The notes under the pieces: generated by a model
Database searches by the model: none
What the model was told of the DNA's origin: nothing
The model's input: only the letters and a program-made list of their open reading frames with translations
DNA from: Candidatus Aenigmatarchaeota archaeon
Lineage (GTDB): Archaea; Aenigmatarchaeota; Aenigmatarchaeia; CG10238-14; SpSt-28
Length of the DNA: 5,869 bases
Reading direction: 5' to 3'
NCBI GenBank assembly: GCA_025058985.1
Contig: JANXEB010000094.1
Coordinates: 1-5,869 of the forward strand
Made by a program: the position numbers and the translations under genes
Part shown: positions 5,491-5,869 of the stretch, piece after piece
Layout of the letters: each line of letters starts with the position of its first letter
Position numbering within the stretch: the stretch's first letter is position 1

Positions 5491-5869
5491 GGCGTTACTC
5501 TTACTATTTCATAATAAGTGACATCATTTTCGCTATCCACAACGGCCCACACCATTTTTGCCCTTATGTTTTGAGCCAATCTAACTGCTCTAGCTAACTC
5601 AGGATAAGAAAATCTATCCTCTTCACTTATTGCATGAACAACAAATCTTGTGTGTTCATGTGCCTCCTTCGGACCTTTTTTTAGTTTTACACCCCTTTCA
5701 TACACCCTAAAGTGGGCACCAAATTTAAAACCTGTTTTAACAAGATACCCTCTTTCTCTCAAATCTTTATACACCACATATTTTTGGTGAAATTCTTGCT
5801 CTTTGTTGATGCAGTATTCATAAAATTCTTTAAAGCCGATGTTTTGGTTTTTAGTTTTTATATAAATTT
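5487..5869 (-). CDS. endA: tRNA-splicing endonuclease EndA, 3' part of gene
   Basis: The visible 126 residues are the C-terminal catalytic part of archaeal tRNA-intron endonuclease, which cuts the bulge-helix-bulge at intron borders in pre-tRNA. The frame is open to the window edge, so the gene start lies outside; a GTG at 5777 is internal. Visible residues 12-30 (FKEFYEYCINKEQEFHQKY) lead into VYKDLRERGYLVKTGFKFG. The catalytic triad is intact: Tyr in FRVYERG (codon 5700-5702), His in H-T-R-F-V-V (5652-5654) and Lys in R-A-K-M (5556-5558), matching Tyr115, His125 and Lys156 of the Methanocaldococcus enzyme. The end, AVVDSENDVTYYEIVRVTP, is also typical. Whether the enzyme is a homotetramer, homodimer or mixed-subunit form cannot be judged without the N-terminal part. 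Its TAA overlaps the Pelota TAA within TTAA. Confidence 0.93.
   Translation of the reverse strand, partial: IYIKTKNQNIGFKEFYEYCINKEQEFHQKYVVYKDLRERGYLVKTGFKFGAHFRVYERGVKLKKGPKEAHEHTRFVVHAISEEDRFSYPELARAVRLAQNIRAKMVWAVVDSENDVTYYEIVRVTP

Noticed and set aside
1..5869. CRISPR array, insertion sequence or defence system
   Set aside because: No regularly spaced direct repeats, transposase motifs or defence-type proteins were seen; the intact genes are housekeeping or membrane/surface proteins.

Overview
The window is AT-rich DNA from an archaeon. The archaeal calls rest on archaeal Pelota (aPelota, ribosome rescue), an archaeal tRNA-splicing endonuclease (EndA), a DUF63 membrane protein, a tRNA gene with no encoded CCA, and a protein with an archaeal class III (prepilin-type) signal peptide. 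Genes lack convincing Shine-Dalgarno sites and start close to TATA-like boxes, which suggests mostly leaderless transcripts. The very low GC, short spacers and mix of genes would suit a DPANN-type or other small-genome lineage, but that placement is inference. The tRNA is about 62% GC inside very AT-rich flanks, which hints at, but does not prove, a warm habitat.

Layout from left to right. Positions 1-383 hold no intact gene; one reading frame looks like a decayed protein gene. tRNA-Ala(GGC) lies on the minus strand at 384-455, followed by a T7 run that probably terminates it. A calcineurin-type metallophosphoesterase runs on the plus strand at 556-1269. Converging on it is a two-gene minus-strand operon: tmk (thymidylate kinase, GTG start at 2421) followed after 6 nt by a small two-helix membrane protein with a CARDB-like outer domain (1327-1746). 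A DUF63 polytopic membrane protein runs on the plus strand at 2472-3242. It ends 3 nt from the stop of a 388-residue minus-strand protein (3246-4412) that has a prepilin-type leader and three repeated beta-sandwich units. Pelota (4456-5490, plus) diverges from that gene. The end of endA (5487-5869, minus) overlaps the Pelota stop codon by 4 nt and runs out of the window.

The genes fall into two themes. The first is core information processing: tRNA-Ala, tRNA splicing by EndA, ribosome rescue by Pelota, and dTMP phosphorylation by Tmk. The second is cell surface and membrane: DUF63, the CARDB-like protein and the pilin-like protein. Apart from the tmk operon, every neighbouring pair is head-to-head or tail-to-tail. 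Both short divergent spacers carry one central TATA-like box roughly equidistant from the two start codons.

The most interesting candidate is the pilin-like triple-repeat surface protein. I see no defence system, mobile element or CRISPR array.
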